From Marsupella aquatica (lineage: Eukaryota > Marchantiophyta), in contig OZ316892.1 in assembly GCA_973895155.1 (NCBI GenBank), positions 23,064,001 to 23,128,000 on the forward strand: a stretch of DNA of 64,000 nucleotides, in the 5' to 3' direction. The notes beneath the pieces were generated by a model. That model saw nothing but the letters and a program-made list of their open reading frames with translations. It ran no database searches and was not told the DNA's origin. Shown piece by piece: positions 34,801-46,600 of the stretch; the stretch's first letter is position 1; every line of letters starts with the position of its first letter. A program made the position numbers and the translations under genes.

Positions 34801-37800
34801 GACGCGATATCCTCTTTTCTCGGAAATACTTCTATTCTCCTTCCAGATGTTGAGATTTTAGTGATAGATGGAAAAAGTCAGATGAACTAAGAACATTGGA
34901 ATGATTGCATCATGCAGGGGAAAATGGAGACAACGGCTCTGGAGTTTAAGTTCCGGGAAATGCGGAAGATAATGCTTCACGAAACGTCCTTCGTGAAATG
35001 TCATCGTCTTCAATACTTGAGACTGGATTTTCCTGTTAAGAAAACGCCGGAGAGACTGGAACTTCCCAGATCCTTGGTGTATTTGAGTTTGGCAAATGGT
35101 TTGTTTACTACTTGCCCTGTGGATCTTACCCGCTTGAGAAAATTGGTGGTTCTAGAACTTCCAAATTGTAAATCCATGAACTTCCTTGCCGCTGACCTCA
35201 AGAATGTGAAGGAGCTTACGCTGTTGAATCTTCGAGGTTGCAAAAAGTTGAGAGAGCTGCCTCGGGGATTATCCGAAAAACTCGAGTACTTGGACATGAA
35301 TGATACTGGCCTGGAGGAGCTACCGGAGGAGCTTGGGAGGTTAATAAAACTCACTCGCTTGAGGGTTAGCTCGCGGCAGTTAACACGGGTTCCTGAAGGT
35401 GTAGGCAACCTGGAGTGTTTATCGGAGCTGGATCTATCTTTCACAAGCTTGACCAGCCTGCCCGAGTCCATTGGTCGTCTCAAAAAATTAGAACGGTTGG
35501 ATTTGAGATCGACATTGTTGAGTTCTTTGCCAGACAGCATATGCGGGCTCCAGTTAATGGGAAGTTTCCAGGTATCCAACACAAGGTTAGCGGCGCTGCC
35601 TGAAAACATCGGTCGGCTGGTGAAGTTGACGACATTAGACTTGCACGAAACGTGTTTGAAGCGCCTTCCTGAGTCAGTGGGGGACCTCTGTAAGCTGACA
35701 GAGCTAGATTTGAGCAACACTCTGTTAGAATCTCTACCGAATTCCATCGGTCGGCTTATAAACTTGGAGCTATTATGCTTGGATCACACGCGTTTGAAGG
35801 GCCTTCCTGAGTCTGTGGGGGACCTCTGTAAGCTGACGTGGCCGGACTTCCGCAACACTCAGTTAGAATCTCTACCGAATTCCATCGGTCGGCTTATACA
35901 ATTGGAGCGATTACACTTGAATTACACGTGTTTGAAGTGCCTTCCTGAGTCAGTGGGGGACCTCTGTAAGCTGACAAAGCTGGATTTGCGCAACACTCAG
36001 TTAGAATCCTTACCGAATTCCATCGGTCGGCTTATAAGCTTGGAGGAATTAGACTTGAAGAACACTTGTTTGAAGTGGCTTCCTGAGTCAGTCGGGGACC
36101 TCTGTAAGCTGAGGAGGCTAGACTTGCGCAACACTTTGTTAGAATCTGTACCCAATTCCATTGGTCGGCTTACAAACTTGGAACGATTACTCTTGCATGA
36201 CACGTGTTTGAAGTGGCTTCCTGAGTCGGTGGGGGACCTCTGTAAGCTGAGGCGGCTGGACTTGCACAACACTCCGTTAGAATCTGTACCGAATTCCATC
36301 GGTCGGCTAATAAACTTGGAGGAATTAGACTTGGAGAAGACTTGTTTGAAGTGCCTTCCTGACTCAGTGGGGGACCTCTGTAAGCTGAGGAAGCTGGACT
36401 TGTGCAACACTCTGTTAGAATCTGTACCGAATTCCATCTGTCGGCTTACAAACTTGGAACAATTACTCTTGCATTACACGTGTTTGAAGTGGCTTCCTGA
36501 GTCGGTGGGGGACGTCTGTAACCTGAGGTGGCTGGGCTTGCACAACACTCCGTTAGAATCTGTACCGGATTCCATCGGTCGGCTTATAAACTTGGAGGAA
36601 TTAGACTTGGAGAAGACTTGTTTGAAGTGCCTTTCTGACTCAGTGGGGGACCTCTGTAAGCTGAAGAAGCTGGACCTGCAGAACACTCCGTTAGAATCTG
36701 TACCGAATTCCATTGGTCGACTTTTAAACTTGGGGAAATTATACTTGGTGAACACATGCTTAAAGTGCCTTCCTGAGTCAGTGGGGGACCTCTCTAACCT
36801 GACAACTCTGGATCTGGACTATACTCCGTTAGAAACTGTACCGGATTCCATCGGTAAACTTAAATCTCCACGCTGGTTGTCTTTGCGGGGCACTCAGCTA
36901 AGGACGCTTCCAAGGACCATAGGAGATCTTAGTCTTTCTACTTTGCTGGTAAGTTCCACCAAATGGAGGGCATGGCCGTCGTCAGTTGCATTGTTAAAGC
37001 TAGAGTTACTTGAAGCACCAATTAGCTCAATTTGGTCTAGTCGTGAAGCCGCTTCTTCGTCCGAGGAAGTGGAAGGTGAAACAGAAGACGGTGTTGCATC
37101 AAATCTGACGTCAGAGCAGAAAGATGGCAAAGGCAAAGAAATTGAAGCATCCTGTTCCGGCTCAGAGGAGATTGAAGATCAACTAGAAGAGGATTCTGTC
37201 CTTCAAACAGACGCGACATACGCATTCAAGATATATTCCCGTGTCTTTCAGAATGTATCTCGTCTAAAACTAAATGGCAGATGTTGCCAGCAATCGTGGC
37301 TTCAGCCTCTGTTTCGTGCAATGCAGCAGGAAGGGCCATCCCTTGTGTATCTGCATTTGGAAGACTTCGTCTTTGCAGAGGAGATCCCTTGTGAAATCGG
37401 AACATTGACGGGTTTACAGTACTTGTCTGTGACCGGTTGGAGCAGACTTCTGGAATTGCCCGCATCCTTGGGCGAGCTAGACTCCCTGGAATATCTGTAT
37501 CTAGAAAACAATCCAAAATTACACAAATTGCCCGAATGTTTGAGTTCCTTGCCTGTCTTCCGAAGGCTCGACATCCTGCAGTGCGGGAGCTTGCAGAGCA
37601 TGCCGCGCTCTTTCAGCCGCGAGTCTCCAATCCACAAACATTATTCAATGGATGCGATGTGCTCTTTGGGGAATGACTATGGACGGTTGTCATCTGTAGT
37701 TTCCGATTCATGGAGAATATTGCAATCCTTCTTGATGTGTTGCGGGAAGCTCGTCCCACGTAGTTTGAGTTACGTGGTTGAGTGCAACAAATTGGGAAAG

Positions 37801-38130
37801 GCACAGGAGAGAGCAGTGAAAGCTCATGATGGTCGGGTTTATGAGCTAGAGAAGGAGGTGTTCATGGAGCTATTCAACGAAGCGGATGGGCATCGTTGTA
37901 GATGGGACCCTGAGGAGCGTGGGCTCGATGAAGAAGAGCCTTCCACTTCCACATCGGTTTCCTGTGGGTCGGAGTGCAAACAAAGAGATGATCCGGTTTA
38001 CGAATTGCGACCTTCCATGCATCCTGTCCAAACCGTCGGACTTTTGTGCATGGCCAATTGTGATTTGCACAGAGATGGGATAGAGGTCACTCTGTACGAG
38101 GATCCCTCCAGATACTACCAATCACCATAA
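31841..38130 (+). pseudogene. HNL copy A: alpha/beta-hydrolase-NB-ARC-LRR gene, disabled in hydrolase and NB-ARC parts
   Basis: Exons equivalent to copy B are 31841-31975, 32141-32791, 33133-33288, 33598-34781 and 34918-38130. Two lesions stand out against copy B. A TGA at 32528-32530 falls where B has CGG (Arg), about 13 codons after the GHCLGG motif. A single base is missing at about 34475 (AAGTTAAGC versus AAGTTGAAGC), which shifts the frame after the GLPL-like NHPLSLKVLG motif. The correct frame resumes in the next phase and runs to the donor at 34781. The Walker A GLSGVGKTT and kinase-2 LDNVD are intact upstream. The last exon stays open for 1,070 codons and holds the LRRs, an acidic linker and the post-LRR domain. 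A full-length receptor cannot be made; a truncated hydrolase or an LRR-only product from an internal start is conceivable but unproven. Confidence 0.9.
35656..36897 (+). repeat. Nine tandem 138-bp units inside the LRR exon of HNL copy A
   Basis: Each 138-bp unit encodes 46 residues, i.e. two 23-residue LRRs. One starts at LPESVGDLCKL and the next at the (L/V)PNSIGRLINLEEL half. Nine units follow without spacer. The DNA of adjacent units is nearly identical in the LPESVGDLCKL part and more variable at the solvent-exposed x positions and in the second half. Confidence 0.9.
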
Positions 38131-39561
38131 GCCATCCTACATGTAATCCTTGTGCAGAGGCTGTCCGAGGGGAACAAATTGCAGATGTTTTAGCCTTGGA
38201 GATTACATATGTTCTGTCAATTAATATATGTGATCCCTCTGCAGAGGCTGTCCTAGGATACAAATTGGATATGTTTTAGCCAACACTGCAGATTACATAT
38301 GTTCTGTGAATTAATTTGATTGTGGTGGTTTGATTGGCCTGTAGAAAATTATTATGTTTTACAACGTTGCCCCCAAATCTATGTAATTCTGGAGTTGCTT
38401 GCATGAATCGAAGTTTAGTGGCAGACTCCCACTATTGGAGCTATGTTTGGCCATCCAATGCTTGCAGGGCCAATTCAATAATTAATTTAGTTTGAGTGCA
38501 GTTTAGTATTGTTGTTAAATAATGAGGGTAAAACATGGGTGATAATTATGTAGTTAAGATCGAAGAAGAGCAGGCAATTCCGCTGCAAGACCTTGTAAAG
38601 GGAGTTTGGAGAGGGCATCAAGTTGGGTTGGTTTCAGCACACTTTACAATGAGATGGTGAAATCTGGGGTAAACTTCTCATTCTTCCATAATTAGGGTAT
38701 TAATTATAATGTTGATACCAAAAGAGTTTGAGATTGACAAAGAAGATATGTAGCAAAATCCAAGGCCCTTTGCAAGTCTTGCGGTAGGGATAAACCTCCA
38801 CGCCACCTAGTCAGCTCCTTTCATACTAGTAGGGACCTGTCCATTAAACCACAACTACTTGTATAAGAGCTATGTGTCCGTAGCTTTTATTATACAGGGT
38901 TTAGTTTCCCTATGAATGGACTTGGGCTCAATTTTTTACAGCGAGTAGCTTTTATTATACAGGGTTTAGTTTCCCTATGAATGGACTTGGGCTCAATTTT
39001 TTACAGCGAGTACACTGTTCACTGGGGCCAGGAATGAATAGTAGAGCACCAAATAGGGCCCTTCTATATGGGTAGGTGTGGTTTAATAGGAAATATACTC
39101 AAATGAAGGAACTTGTGAGACTAAGGCAATGAGAGGCACCAAAAACCAAATAGGAATGATGATGATGATGGGGCTCTTCTCCTATATATGGCGAGCAGCA
39201 TTTACTAATAGAAAGAACCAAGGTTGAGACTGCAAGTTCCTGAATACTCTATTACCCATTTAAAATGACATTAGCAGGAGGTCCCAGGATTACTAACAAG
39301 AATTGTACTTCACTCCTTAATGTCTTTCTAACTGCTAGCCACTTAATTGCAATCAAGTCGGCTATATCATAGATGGACGCTGTGGAATTTGAGGAAAAAC
39401 TGCATGTGAGCACTCCTTTGTGAGAATTTCATGGTGACTAGTGCCCCGGCTAGGCCTTTTGAATTTAACTTATAGGACAACTCCTGGGAATGAACCATCT
39501 ACTGTAGCATAATTGATCATTCAGATTTCTTTTGAATAGTCCATGGATCATTGTAAGCAGC
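38131..39561. other. 3' flank of HNL copy A, with copy-specific tandem duplications
   Basis: This region aligns with 50199-51640 downstream of copy B, so it belongs to the tandem duplication. About 38153-38315 holds two imperfect copies of a roughly 87-bp unit (GCAGAGGCTGTCC, ATGTTTTAGCC, GATTACATATGTTCTGT). 38881-39010 holds a perfect 65-bp tandem duplication that is single in copy B. No gene is supported. Confidence 0.65.
38881..39010. repeat. Perfect 65-bp tandem duplication
   Basis: The 65 bp from 38881 (TAGCTTTTATTATACAGGG...) to 38945 repeat without any difference at 38946-39010. The paralogous place after copy B (about 51033-51110) has one diverged copy. The identity implies a very recent event or an assembly artefact. 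Confidence 0.85.
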
Positions 39562-40316
39562 AATTGATGCATGCAACCTAAATTTGAGTGATGTCCATTT
39601 GGATCAAGCTAGAGTGAAATACTCAGATTATTCTTTAGTTAACTTCAATGACTACGTATTTCCTGGCAGGAAGAAACTTTACTGGCGTGTAACCTTTTCT
39701 ACAAGGTGTTACCATTTCCATAACCCTGTGCCCGGAAATTTTTACCTGGTAATCTTTTTTCCGGACATATATTACGTATGACTGTTTGGGTTGGGGTTCT
39801 AGTCTGAAACCTGTTCCCACAGAGCTCAAAAAAACTTCCTGGCTGCTGCCAGTCGGCATTTCCTCACTTTCTGGTTACAAGGTTACAGGCTAGTAACCCC
39901 ATAGCAAACCGTCATTACCCTAGACTTTAAAATTATAGTCGCTATCAGCTGTAGTCAAGCTTGCTTTCAAATCAATTGTAGAGTTGATAATATTGGTTAG
40001 AAAGCAAACTCAAGATTGGATTGGTAAGCTTCAAGTATTATTTGGTGGCTACTCTACTAACGGATAGTAAAGATACATCCAGTATTTTCTCATATGTGGT
40101 GGTTTGTTGGGAATTTTTAAAAGTGGTGAGGTGGATTCAGGCTCAAAATTTCCCCAGGGGTTCTGTTGAGTAACTTGCTCAGGACAGAGGATTTTGGGAT
40201 CCCATCCAAATGAATCTGAAGCTTGGCTGGCAGGTCTGAGCTCTTGCCATACAACCCCATGGACCTTACCACCCTTCGTGCTTCTGAAAGCTTTTGAGCA
40301 TATAAAATCTGACCTT
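39562..40316. repeat. Segment of about 750 bp present after copy A but not after copy B
   Basis: The sequence GGATCATTGTAAG and the following ATTTCCCTTGATATTGAACCC are 755 bp apart here but only about 12 bp apart near 51640-51660. The extra piece contains the second copy (39655-39925) of the dispersed repeat also seen at 30300-30660. It is probably an insertion, though terminal repeats were not identified. Confidence 0.55.
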
Positions 40317-41861
40317 CAATATTTCCCTTGATATTGAACCCAATTGGGTACTCTTGTCCTCATTTGGAAGTAGCTTGGAAAGAAATTTCTTACTAGAGAG
40401 TCTAATTAATATAGTCAGCTTTCATTTTGAAAAATAGAGAGCTACAAGTTTTCAAAGAATACGCCATACTTCACTGCCCACATTCATGCTTTCACAAGTT
40501 TTTGAGCAGCTCACTTGAACCTTCAATATGACACATCAGCATGATTTCAATTGATATCTCAATTGACAACAAAATTCCCACAGTTCAGAAGAGGTTTGGG
40601 CGGTAATTAAGGGAGGGGAGGAGTCCAACAAAATAATATATATCACACACAGTGATTCCACCTCACTGAAAAGTATTGTCTTTGGCTAAAATTTGCTGGG
40701 GATTTTGTCTTCCATTAGCCAATTTCCTAACCCCTGGCCACAGACTCCATTAGACAGAATCTGATGGTTATCCTTAAATCTATGGAGACGTAAAGGTCAG
40801 AAATTAATCTGTGAAAATTAAAAGAGGAATATTCTTAGCATCTTCTCCTTACAACAAGGTGATGTTTGCCACCCCTTGTGAAAAAGTAAAAACCTTGAAA
40901 ATTACGCTCTATCACACTGCCAAAAAGTAAACACCAAACTTAGAGACAAGATACCAAACACAGGAGCCTGAATAAATGGCATTTTGGCCCTTTGGTCTTC
41001 CTAGTTGTTTACTTTGCAATCTCCCTTTTATAGAGTCTCTTCCTTTGGGATAGTGTCTCCTGGTTGGGCGCCTATTAGGTCTTCTGTCTTTGTTATTGTG
41101 TCTCCCTATTGGGCTCCATTTGTTTTTTGGCAGTATGATATACAGTTGGCTCTCTCTAAGGACAAACTCCTGAAGTGCAAAACCTGGGTAAGTGCAAGTC
41201 AGAAGTCCATCCTTGACTTTTGCAATGATCCCAGATTTGCACCAAATTTGTGAGAAAAAATGAAAGAATTAACCTCATCAAATCTCACATAAGGATGCAG
41301 CACAACTGCTGTGCCTTTGAAGGACATGCATAACCACAATATACTTCCCCTTAGCCTTAAAGTTGTACAGGTCCACTCTATCACAAAACTAAACCTGACT
41401 CGTCAGATTCATGTTTGGTACACAATATCACATTTGGAGGCAACTTCCATAATATCAGCGAATTCCTCCCAGGTCCCCCCCTTGTACAACATCAGTAGAT
41501 ATTTGAAAGCAATTTCCACCTCCTCTCAAACCCCTTTGAATCCCACTTGACGGTCAGAGAAAATGCAAGTGAATCAATCTGATATTCGATGTTGTTTCGC
41601 AAACCTACAAGTTGCCCTAGTTGAGAACTAATGTATAGTATTGTCACATTCCTCTTATGAAAGAGATTAGCCAAGATTATGGACCGAGTTCTGAAGAAGT
41701 TTTGACCATTACAGAGAGTAGCAAGAGACACATTTTGACTGTGAAATCTAAGTGATTTTGAGAACAGATTCTGCTCTTCAGTTATTGATTTACAGTCAAT
41801 CCTACCTCAGATGAGTCCCAAAAATCTTCTCATCAGGTGGAGTCTATTCAGACTATACAGC
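40317..41861. other. Noncoding duplicated flank of HNL copy A
   Basis: This aligns closely with 51655-53580 after removal of the insertions there. It keeps the empty site (CAATATGACACATC near 40528) of the solo LTR found in the B flank. Short paired open frames (41005-41253 and 52667-52906) are conserved between the copies, but they lack domains and are no better conserved than their surroundings. Confidence 0.55.
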
Positions 41862-42677
41862 ACAGCGTGTTAAATCTACAACAAGTTAATGCTCCCCATT
41901 TTCTGGAGGCTCCGTACACTGCCCGTCCCAGTCCCCGATGTTGCTGCCCGCTCCCGCCCGAGTTTGCCAGAACATAAACCAAGACTCTTCTATTTTGTCA
42001 CCTGCTCCGGCCCGATCAACTTTGTGCCATCGACTTTGGGTTTATGTTTTGGCACCTTTCATTTGTTGTCACTTGCTCCGGCCCAATTGACTTTGTGTCA
42101 TCAACTTCTTCCTCGTGGAGTCTTGGTTTATGTTCTGAAAACACTTCTTTCCAATGGAGTCAAGTTTGTTTTGTAATAGAGTCTAAGTGTTGCAGACTGA
42201 GCCTAGTACTTTGGTTAAGAGTCAAGATTGTTAGAGTCTTGGTCAATGTTTTGCCAAATGCTTCTTCTCTATGGAGTTGTGGTTTATGCTTTGGCGACAT
42301 TTATTTCCAATGGATTCATGCCTGTTTAGTAATAGAGTCTAAGTGTTAAGGCAAAGCCTAGTACTTTGGATAAGAGTCAATCATGATTAATGATAGAGTC
42401 TTGGTTTATAGTGCAAACTTGGGCCGGGGGAGTGGGCAGCAGGATTGGGGACTTGGGCCCAAGAGGGTGACAACAAGTGAAGGGTGCCAGAACATAAACC
42501 TGAAGTCGATATCACAAAATTGATCTGGCCGGAGCGGATGACAAAATGGTAGAGTATTGGTTTATGTTTTGTCAAACTCCGTCCGTAGCGGGCAGCAGCA
42601 TCGGGGACTGGGACGGGCAATGTATGGGGCCCCGATTTAGTGGGGAACATTAACTTGTTGTAGATTTAACGCGCGGT
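41862..42677. mobile_element. 816-bp foldback element with long terminal inverted repeats and a 9-bp target duplication
   Basis: The two arms are inverted copies of each other over about 250 bp. Examples are GTTAAATCTACAACAAGTTA at the left and its reverse complement at the right end, then CATTGCCCGTCCCAGTCCCC-like and CCAGAACATAAACC segments in both. CTATACAGC flanks it at 41853-41861 and 42678-42686. The B paralog has the empty site near 53565-53580 (GATACAGCCCAGTGAAAGG). A 9-bp duplication and long inverted repeats fit a nonautonomous Mutator-like or foldback element. It has no coding capacity. Confidence 0.85.
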
Positions 42678-43549
42678 CTATACAGCCCAGTGAAAGGAAA
42701 GGCACATTGTAAAGGGGAACCTAATTTAACAGAATGCCACAGGTTATGTCAGTTAACCCTGGTCAGTCATGAGAGATCTTAAGGTCTAAGATTGTCACAA
42801 TTAGGGGTCTTAAAGCTTCAAAACTATGGAATGGTCACAACTTTCTAACAAGGTTACCGAAAAGATTTTTTAATTTTTATTTCACCAGACTGTAGCTAGA
42901 GTGACTAATGGTATGGCATACAGGTCAATCCTTATGGACTATGAATTTTGTAATCCCTAACTTTTTGTTTCCATAACCAGTCAAATTGTAACTGGGGAAT
43001 TAAGGTCCATCAATTGCCAGCTTTGAGACTCCCTATTGAACAACCCACTGGGTTCCATCACCTCCATCGGGTTAGATTCACTCACCACCACTTCTGGTTG
43101 GCTAGGGTTAAGTCACTCAAGATGTTACTAAACAAAGTCCCATTCTGTTAATTAATATAAAAAGGTAGCAAGTACTATATTTCAGAAAAAAAAGGCTTCA
43201 CTCCACTAAAACACAGAATTATATTCCTGTTACTTGGCGTGTGGACTGACGAGACCAATACCATGAGCGCAGAAGCTCCGTTCCGTCCAAGAAGAACTCC
43301 AAAACCCACACCCGCACTTTGCCCAGACGAAGACACAATCTTCGATTGCGCGAAATTACTTCAGACGAGATTGGCCGTGTGTTTGGTTCTGTGTAAATGA
43401 CTGGTGCTCGGTTTCATCGGAAGGCAGCAGTCATCTCCCCCTGTGAATTGAATGCCAACTAAGATGTCAAGACCAACCCCACAACACAGGCATAGCAACT
43501 TGGGAGCGCTTTGGCAAAGCAGATCCTTTCTTTTTTCCAAATTTCCATG
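42678..43549. other. Junction between the two duplication units
   Basis: Similarity to the B flank runs to about 42836, where copy B is interrupted by a copia LTR at 54083. Similarity to the leader of copy A begins at about 43550. The roughly 700 bp between is unique in this window and has no supported gene. Confidence 0.5.
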
Positions 43550-43661
43550 ACGCAATTCGAAGTGCTGATAACCCGATTGGTCTGCCCTGGAGAATTGTGG
43601 ATGGGGCTCCAACGACTATTTCCCCCGTCCATTTCTTCGGCCGGCACAAGTGATTGAGAAG

Positions 43662-46600
43662 ATGGGCCTGGACGCTGAAGCTGCTTTGAGTTCCCTCCTC
43701 GCCCTGTGGAAAAGGGCGCGACAGAGGCTACAGTCTTCTAATGAAGCTAATGAAGCTCCAGCTTCCCCGTTGATTCTGCCGGAGTCAAGAAAGCCAGCTA
43801 AAAAGGTTTGCAGTATGCCCTCCTCCCGCTATGCAGGAAGGTTTAGGAAAAAGTTGAAGCTTGGTTCCGTTTTGATTGGCCAAAATTGTATGTGATCTCC
43901 CGCTATACAGGAGGTTCAGGAAAAAAAATTGAAGCTCGGTTCCGTTTCGATTTGCCAAAATTGTATGTGATCTCCCGCTATACAGGAAGGTTCAGGAAAA
44001 AAATGAAGCTTGGTTCCGTTTTGATTTGCCAAAATTGTATGTGATCTCTCTGATCATTAGATTTACACATATTTTCTCTGATCTGTCTGATCGTGTATCT
44101 TGTTTCTTACTAATAATCAGGATCCGCGTGATCTGCAGATCAATGAGATGGTGTACCTTGTGCATGAGCCTCCCGACAAGCCACAACTGGAAGTTGTCTT
44201 CTTCCACGGCCTTGAGCTCAAGCATACCGGACAGGCGCATGTCGCAACTTGGATGTCTCGTGATGACTCCGAATTTTGGCTGCAAACTTGGTTACATGAA
44301 TCATTTCCCGATGCTAGAATCCTGACTATCTCCTATGACTCTTCTGGAGCCCTCGACATGTTTCTCACAGCAGAGAATTTGTTGTCTTCGCTAACTATGA
44401 ATGGAGGTGATGTCGGAAAGGCCGGCTGCCCAGTGATATTTGTAGGGCATTGCCTAGGAGGTTTGATAATCAAGGAGCTTTGCTTATTTGCATCCGATAC
44501 AATAAGTCGGAACAGTCGGGAAAAGTTGGGAGTACAACGAGTTCATGACCTCTTTTCCAATCTGAAAGGAATGTTTTTTTTGGGGACTCCTCAGACAGGA
44601 TCAGTGCTCGGTGACCTGTTGCACGATTTATTCGAAGGCGAAGGGGCACCCATTGAAGAGATAGAGACTCTGAAAGCGTCTAGTGCAAGAAGAAACGAAC
44701 ACTTCAATGACTTGAAGTCACTCCACAAGTGGGCTACTTTTGGAATAGGCGAAACACGTGAGACTGATTTGGTAAGCCTTGTTTAGTTAAAACTTTTGGG
44801 ATGCAATGGTTGTTGGGTGTTTTTTTTACCTGATATCGTCTGAACTGGGGAATCTTTCTAATGTATAGATTAGCTTACAATCATGTTGGACATCCATCGC
44901 ATTAAGGTGGCAAGGCAGATGAGTTCGGTGGCCTTATTTAATTGAGCTTCCGAGTTCCTTAGTAGATATGCTAGTTAGACGAGGAGAATTTATTGACGTG
45001 TGAGCTGTTGTTTTTTGGAATTGTTTCAGTATATCTAATGAGGCGGGTTTGCTCTGGACCTTTATACTGACTCTCTACTTTCTCGTTTACAGAAAATATT
45101 AAGAAAATGTGTCCATGTGAGTCCCGAAGCCTCAACAAGACCATATATGGATGGATATTACTCTGTTGATGCAGATCATTATGACATTTGCAAACCAAAG
45201 GGGAAGGATGATAGTATATTTCTTCACCTTTCACAATTTCTAACAGAGGTAAACATTTTCAACAGACATGGCGTAAATTTTTGAGTGATTTGTCTTGGAA
45301 GTGCAGGTTGCGAAGAACAACAGACCGGACAGGTTTAGTGATGGTCGGGTCGATGATGTAAAACCTTTCCCTTCAGTTTTGTAGTCCATCGGGTGACGTA
45401 CTTTAACGCACACGATAGTCGGGACGTGTTTTTGGTACCGATATTGGCAATCCTTTGGGATGGTTGGTAAAGTTCAAACCAACTGCAATGTCATTACGTG
45501 TGTAGATTTCTGCACCCTGCAGAGGTTGTAATCGCAGAAAAATTTGGAGTTCATCTGTAGTTTGACACTAACACAAGTGTTTAAATGGAAACATCAGATG
45601 AAAAGAGGCGGAGTACTTGAAGCAGGAGCTAAGGCAGACATTATCAGCGGCCGAGAATATGTTGTAGATCAGGAACGCCGTGCCGAAAAGTTAGAAGAGC
45701 AGTTAGCCCAGCCAGGTATCCACACAATCTTCGTACTTGGTTTGAGCGGTGTTGGGAAAACAACCTTGGCTCAGCAGGTCTTTCGCAACCTTAGTCACAG
45801 TTATGAAGTCATATGCTTTGTATCATTGGACAACATCAATTTGACCTCAAGTCATGGAGAAGTGAATGAACAGGTTGTGAAAGAACAGGTTGTAGCAAGG
45901 CTTGTAACACAATTGGACGAAGTGGACAGAGGATTCGAGCAGAATAGGAGCAGAATGATTTATCGTCTGAAGGGAAGGAAGGTGCTAATGGTTCTAGACA
46001 ATGTGGACTTACTAGTCCAACTGAAGGCGTTGTCCACTGAGGAGTGGCTAGAAACAAGCTCAAGCAAACTTCTCATCACCACCAACAACCCCAGGGTCAT
46101 CAGCCATACTAGTACCATTTTTGAGGTTAAATACCTGAGTGAAAGCGAATCCAAAGAATTGTTCAATCACTACGCTTTCAACGGTAAAGACGGACCGGAT
46201 CATTTGAAAGACGTCATCCAGCAAGTGATAGATAAATGCGAGAATCACCCGCTGTCTTTAAAAGTTTTGGGCGGTTTTGTCGGAAATATGGGGGACCATT
46301 ACAACGAGGAATGGTGGTTGGAAATTATCCGTAAGCTCCAGAGGGCCGAAGAAGTAGATGGTGGCCGTGACAGTAGAATTTTCGGCAAGTTGAAGCTGTG
46401 CTATGATAATCTTCCGCATACTGAACAAGAAATATTCTTGGACATTGCTACATGCTTTCACGCTTTTGCATTGTCCTGGGTGGAGCGCATCTGGAAGGCC
46501 CGTTGGGGTTCGACGGAAGTACCACGGGCGAATTTGCAGCGACGGTTTCTTTTTAGTAATGAGGGGGGCTACATAAAGATGCACCAACTGTTGAGAAATC

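Noticed and set aside
35656-36897. Regular direct repeats that might suggest a CRISPR-like array
   Set aside because: They are in-frame LRR codons in a plant gene, without spacers.
41005-41253. 82-codon open frame conserved at 52667-52906
   Set aside because: Conservation is no stronger than in the surrounding duplicated noncoding flank and no domain is seen.
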